Source: Bacilli bacterium (lineage in GTDB: Bacteria > Bacillota_I > Bacilli_A > RF39 > UBA660). Taken from it: a stretch of 9,255 nt of DNA. The notes beneath the pieces were generated by a model. That model worked only from the letters and a program-made list of their open reading frames with translations. It made no database searches and was not told where the DNA came from. A program made the position numbers and the translations under genes. Positions 6,668 through 9,255 of the stretch are shown here, one piece after another; the stretch's first letter is position 1; every line of letters begins with the position of its first letter. The stretch is taken from assembly GCA_028684435.1 (NCBI GenBank), contig JAQUFX010000036.1:1-9255 (forward strand), given 5' to 3'.

Positions 6668-7309
6668 TTACTTCACCTTTTTAATTTTTTCTTCAATGAC
6701 TTCATCATTAAATTGAAATATAGGACTTCCATATATTTCGTTAAATTTTGTTTTATAATCTTCTCCAAATAATATTTCAAATGTTGCTATTAAATTATCT
6801 TTTTGTATTTTTAAATCATAATTTTCGATATCAAAATCAGCTTCATAATATCTATTAAAAAATAAATCCGTTAAATCTAAATCTACTAAAGTATTTATTC
6901 CTCTTTTATTAAAATATTCAGCTACTCTTCTTACGCAATCTGAATGATGATAACCACCGATTACAATTTTATCTACTTTTCCGACTTTATTAAAAATATC
7001 TTCCTCACTTGGATATTTTATATCTGTAACTTCTTTTTTATGACCCTCGATATCATAACCTATAGCTTTTGTAAAAGTGACATCAGTATAAATTACTGTA
7101 TCCCCTGTTTTTACATCAACACCATATACTTCTTTATCAGGATAGATAACAAATATAATTTCAAAGCCTTTTTTACGATATCTTTTTTGAATGCATTCAT
7201 TTAATATTTCAAAAGGATTTTGTAATCCGAAATCAGCATAATTAGTTGCTTTATAAATTACATCTGAATATTCTTTTACTGGATATAAATATAACAATAC
7301 TTTTCTCAT
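6668..7309 (-). CDS. Unrecognised 213-residue cytoplasmic protein encoded after the histidine kinase
   Basis: I do not recognise the family. The protein starts MRKVLLYLYPVKEYSD and looks like a soluble alpha/beta protein: beta-like stretches at about 3-9, 49-56, 70-75, 113-118 (KIVIGG) and 139-144. The most distinctive segment is GYHHSDCVRRVAEYF (119-133), with adjacent His residues, Asp and Cys, followed by LVDLDLTDLFF (141-151). The position of DCVRR after a beta strand faintly recalls the Cys loop of isochorismatase-like hydrolases, but the rest of that signature is missing and I do not assign it. There is no signal peptide or membrane helix. GAGG at 7319-7322 precedes the ATG at 7309. It begins 31 bases after the kinase stop, so the two form an operon, and it may act in the same signalling pathway or be its output. 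Confidence 0.8.
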   Translation of the reverse strand: MRKVLLYLYPVKEYSDVIYKATNYADFGLQNPFEILNECIQKRYRKKGFEIIFVIYPDKEVYGVDVKTGDTVIYTDVTFTKAIGYDIEGHKKEVTDIKYPSEEDIFNKVGKVDKIVIGGYHHSDCVRRVAEYFNKRGINTLVDLDLTDLFFNRYYEADFDIENYDLKIQKDNLIATFEILFGEDYKTKFNEIYGSPIFQFNDEVIEEKIKKVK

Positions 7310-7340
7310 TTTATATACCTCGGTTTCTATTTAATAATTA

Positions 7341-8747
7341 TCATTCTTCTTCTTTTATTACATTAGGATTAGTTATTATAAAAGTTGGTACGTCTTTCCA
7401 TTTATCGTTTTCTTCAATATTAAGTAAAGTATTTGACTTTCTAAAAATTTTATCAATTTTAACTTTGATTTGGTCTTTAGAAAATGGTTTTGAGATATAA
7501 TCTATGAATCCTATACTTTTATATTTTTCTTCTGCTCCGGCAACAGCATCAGCTGTTAAGGCTATTATTGGCGTCTTAAAATTATTTATTTTCTTTAACT
7601 CTTCGATTGCTGTTTCACCACTCATTATAGGCATCATAATGTCCATTAATATTAAATCATATTGTTTTCCTGATTTTATTAAATCAAGACATTCTTCGCC
7701 ATTATAACATTCTTCAATTACTCCAAAGGAAAGAGGTTCTAAGCTTCTTCTAGCTACTTTAATATTTAATTCATTATCATCGACAATTAATAATTTTTTA
7801 TTGGTATAATCAATATTTTTTCGATTATAAGCTCCAACTATTTCATTGGTATTAATCATTTGAGTTTCAGTTAATGGTCTATTTAAAGAACCGATTTTTT
7901 GAGGAATTTGCACCATAAAGATCGATCCTTGACCAAACTTTGATTCAACATTTATTTTTCCACCCATTAGTTCAACTAATTTTTTGGTAATTGCAAGTCC
8001 TAATCCAGTCCCTTCAGTTGTGGTATTTTTTTCGGCTTCTAATCTTTCAAATTTAGTAAATAGTTTATTTATATTTTCAGCCTTAATACCTCTACCAGTA
8101 TCTTTACAGGAAATTATTAACATACAATGATTATCTTTATTTATACATCTTGCAGAAAAATCTATCATTCCTTTATCAGTATATTTAATAGCATTTGATA
8201 AAAGATTATTTATGATTTGTTTCACGTGTCCTTTATCACCAATTAATTCATAGGGAATATCTTCAGCAATGTTTACTTTTATTTCTACATGTTTATCACC
8301 AATTCTTATTGATTGAACTCTAACTAAGGTTTCTATTTCTTCTTTAAAGTTATATGGAATTTCCATAATCTCCATTTTATCACTTTCAATTTTATTGATA
8401 TCCATAATATTACCAACAATTTCAAGAAGGGTTCTTGATGTTGATACAACGTCCCTTAAATCTTCTTTCATTTCTTCCGGACAATTACCTCTAGATTCCA
8501 TATCTTCTGATAATCCGACTATAACATTCAAAGGCGTTCTAATTTCATGGGACATACTTGATAAAAAATCACTTTTTGCTCGATTAGCTTTATCAGCATT
8601 TTCTTTAGCAATATTTAATTCCGAAATCATTTTAATATCAGGATTTTCGATGGTAAAATACATAACAAGTAAAGTAAATGATAATACATTAGAATATATA
8701 CTAAACAACGGATCATACAGCCTAATAATCATTGTAATTATCATCAA
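7341..8747 (-). CDS. Hybrid sensor histidine kinase, 5'-truncated (sensor lost), likely pseudogene
   Basis: The surviving 468 codons encode one last hydrophobic segment (about 14-32), a short coiled linker, a HisKA domain with phospho-accepting H67 in SHEIRTPLN, an HATPase domain (N185 in NLLSNAIKYT, DTGRGI 216-221, GTGLGL 246-251) and a complete receiver domain (D323/D324, phospho-acceptor D369 in LMDIMMP, T398, K420). A tail of about 30 residues follows the receiver. Such kinases normally have several membrane helices before the linker. Here the frame stays open only 12 codons upstream of the TTG at 8747 before a stop at 8784-8786, exactly where insertion-sequence DNA begins. Neither the TTG (8747) nor the ATG (8744) has a binding site, and no promoter is evident. 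The catalytic parts look intact, so the damage seems recent. It could still be active if translated from read-through. Confidence 0.88.
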   Translation of the reverse strand: MMIITMIIRLYDPLFSIYSNVLSFTLLVMYFTIENPDIKMISELNIAKENADKANRAKSDFLSSMSHEIRTPLNVIVGLSEDMESRGNCPEEMKEDLRDVVSTSRTLLEIVGNIMDINKIESDKMEIMEIPYNFKEEIETLVRVQSIRIGDKHVEIKVNIAEDIPYELIGDKGHVKQIINNLLSNAIKYTDKGMIDFSARCINKDNHCMLIISCKDTGRGIKAENINKLFTKFERLEAEKNTTTEGTGLGLAITKKLVELMGGKINVESKFGQGSIFMVQIPQKIGSLNRPLTETQMINTNEIVGAYNRKNIDYTNKKLLIVDDNELNIKVARRSLEPLSFGVIEECYNGEECLDLIKSGKQYDLILMDIMMPIMSGETAIEELKKINNFKTPIIALTADAVAGAEEKYKSIGFIDYISKPFSKDQIKVKIDKIFRKSNTLLNIEENDKWKDVPTFIITNPNVIKEEE

Positions 8748-8780
8748 TACAATTAATATATAGAAGGGAATATTGTGTTT

Positions 8781-8825
8781 AACTTATGATAATGTCTTAA
8801 GTATTAACTTTTGATTATGTCTCAA
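8781..8825 (+). repeat. Two 20-bp direct repeats, 25-bp period, at the IS left end
   Basis: AACTTATGATAATGTCTTAA (8781-8800) and AACTTTTGATTATGTCTCAA (8806-8825) agree at 17 of 20 positions and start exactly 25 bp apart. The core is TGATWATGTCTYAA. The outer copy is at the junction with the broken kinase; the inner copy overlaps the -35 box of the transposase promoter. They are best read as transposase binding sites in the element's end, with the inner one also able to autoregulate transcription. Confidence 0.65.
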
Positions 8826-8839
8826 AAATAATATACAAT
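8811..8839 (+). promoter_or_regulatory. Transposase promoter
   Basis: TTGATT (8811-8816) and TACAAT (8834-8839) are separated by 17 bases and match the consensus at four and five of six positions. The predicted start of transcription, near 8846, falls just before or within the ribosome binding site region, so the native mRNA would have almost no leader. Confidence 0.55.
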
Positions 8840-8841
8840 AT

Positions 8842-8854
8842 GTCACGAGGTGAC
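8842..8854 (+). promoter_or_regulatory. Hairpin over the transposase ribosome binding site
   Basis: GTCAC (8842-8846) and GTGAC (8850-8854) form a 5-bp stem with the loop GAG. The ribosome binding site GAGGTG (8847-8852) for the ATG at 8859 is inside this hairpin. A transcript starting near 8846 would lack the 5' arm, while one entering from outside the element would form it. Confidence 0.5.
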
Positions 8855-8858
8855 TTAC

Positions 8859-9152
8859 ATGAGAAAAGTAAAATTAAGAATGAACGAACATGAAAAATAT
8901 AAAGTTATAAAGGAGTTAGTTGATCATAACGGAAACAAACAAAGAGCTTCCATTAAGTTAAATCTATCTAGAAGGCAAATTGATCGCCTTATTGCAAAAT
9001 ATAAGGAGAATGGTAAATCTTCATTTGTCCACGGTAATCGTGGCAAAGTGCCCATGAAAGCATTAGATAAATCAATCTCCGAAGATATTATACTACTATA
9101 TAAGAACAAATATCAAGACTTTAACTTTAATCTTGGTGTAAAATGTTTGTAG
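8859..9152 (+). pseudogene. Truncated ISNCY-family transposase, N-terminal fragment
   Basis: The 97-residue fragment starts MRKVKLRMNEHEKYKVIKEL and contains the helix-turn-helix typical of the ISNCY/IS1202 transposase group (about 23-47: GNKQRASIKLNLSRRQIDRL) followed by the characteristic FVHGNRGK (56-63) and LYKNKYQDFNFN (80-91). Intact members continue with NFTHF-like residues into a DDE catalytic domain and are about 400-450 residues long. Here the frame runs into LGVKCL and stops, so the catalytic domain is lost. A GTG at 8850 could extend it by three residues, but it lies inside the GAGGTG binding site, so the ATG at 8859 is preferred. Family assignment is from memory of the N-terminal pattern. 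The protein cannot catalyse transposition; it might at most bind the element's ends. Confidence 0.8.
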
Positions 9153-9156
9153 GTTG

Positions 9157-9182
9157 AAGGCATATAAAAAGATTGATGCCTT
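9157..9182. repeat. Inverted repeat before the promoter of the last gene
   Basis: AAGGCAT (9157-9163) and ATGCCTT (9176-9182) are perfect inverted repeats around a 12-base loop, directly before TGATATAAT. There is no T-run suggesting a terminator, so an operator or a subterminal element of the second insertion sequence is more likely. Confidence 0.45.
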
Positions 9183-9191
9183 TGATATAAT
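9183..9191 (+). promoter_or_regulatory. Extended -10 promoter of the gene at the right edge
   Basis: TGATATAAT is a full extended -10 element with a perfect TATAAT at 9186-9191. At the -35 distance only TATAAA (9163-9168) is found, which is weak. The transcript would start near 9198, about 39 bases before the ATG at 9237. Confidence 0.55.
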
Positions 9192-9236
9192 ATTAGTGTG
9201 TCATGCAAGATACATAATATTAGGAGGTACCAATCT

Positions 9237-9255
9237 ATGAACATTTTAACAATTA
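9237..9255 (+). CDS. Start of an unidentified gene, cut by the right edge
   Basis: Six codons are visible (MNILTI). The start is well supported: a perfect AGGAGGT at 9222-9228 lies nine bases before the ATG, and an extended -10 promoter lies upstream. The sequence just after the break in the transposase (GGTGTAAAATG, 9135-9145) faintly resembles the GTGTAAAA part of IS256-family ends, so this may be the transposase of a second insertion sequence. Six residues cannot establish that. Confidence 0.5.

Larger units (their letters stand above)
8781..9131 (+). mobile_element. Left-end remnant of an ISNCY-type (IS1202-like) insertion sequence
   Basis: The remnant spans the direct repeats at the left end, a promoter, a protected ribosome binding site and about 91 codons of transposase. 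The left boundary near 8781 is placed where the kinase frame breaks and the repeats begin; a few bases either way are possible. The right boundary near 9131 is where the transposase stops resembling its family. The right end of the element and any target duplication are not in the window. Confidence 0.65.

Noticed and set aside
6944..7707. Plus-strand open frames opposite the 213-residue gene and the kinase C-terminus
   Set aside because: Antisense shadows of minus-strand genes whose motifs or operon signals are clear; no ribosome binding sites.
8395..8763. Plus-strand frame opposite the HisKA region
   Set aside because: It overlaps the conserved kinase H-box in antisense and ends in low-complexity Ile-rich sequence.
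8748..8800. Outward promoter from the insertion sequence driving the kinase remnant
   Set aside because: On the minus strand TTGAGA has no acceptable -10 at 16-18 bases, so outward transcription is not supported by sequence.
8924..9109. Minus-strand frame opposite the transposase fragment
   Set aside because: It is contained wholly within the transposase coding region, with no start signals.
1..9255. CRISPR arrays, rRNA, tRNA, phage or toxin-antitoxin modules
   Set aside because: No regularly spaced repeats beyond the pair at 8781-8825, no conserved RNA segments, and no recognisable toxin or antitoxin pair.

Overview
The window is very AT-rich (bases A and T dominate even inside genes, most clearly at third codon positions). 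Genes carry Gram-positive style ribosome binding sites (AGGAGG, AGGTGG and GGGGGG variants). RNase R, a membrane GGDEF cyclase, a ClpX-type ATPase and LysM repeats all fit a low-GC Bacillota, probably an uncultured gut Bacilli or Erysipelotrichia-like lineage close to the Mollicutes. UGA is used as a stop (end of the histidine kinase) and Trp is read from TGG, so the code is the standard bacterial one and not the mycoplasma code. The lineage is inferred from composition and gene style, not from a search.

Left part (1-1620): a LysM-repeat gene runs off the left edge on the minus strand. Diverging from it is a six-helix membrane diguanylate cyclase on the plus strand, with an extended -10 promoter and a CcpA/LacI-type operator-like motif between the promoter elements. 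A perfect 12-bp hairpin with T-runs on both sides ends both this gene and the converging ATPase gene.

Central part (1622-6667), all minus strand: a promoter with a good -10, a short leader reading frame of 21 codons, a strong terminator overlapping the leader stop codon, then rnr (RNase R), a metallophosphoesterase starting one base after the rnr stop, and a ClpX-like AAA+ unfoldase with a non-zinc-finger N-terminal domain. The promoter, leader peptide and terminator in front of rnr look like a transcription attenuator.

Right part (6668-9255): an unrecognised 213-residue gene lies downstream of, and probably co-transcribed with, a hybrid histidine kinase whose sensor half is missing. The kinase is cut at about 8785 by the left end of an ISNCY-type insertion sequence. 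Its transposase is itself cut after about 90 residues, apparently by a second element whose promoter, AGGAGG site and first six codons close the window. The left end of the ISNCY element carries two 20-bp direct repeats 25 bp apart, a promoter overlapping the inner repeat, and a small hairpin that would hide the ribosome binding site only in read-through transcripts.

The strongest candidates for something undescribed are the rnr leader-peptide attenuator and the ClpX-like ATPase with a novel N-terminal domain. The right end is best read as nested insertions that removed the sensor of a two-component system.
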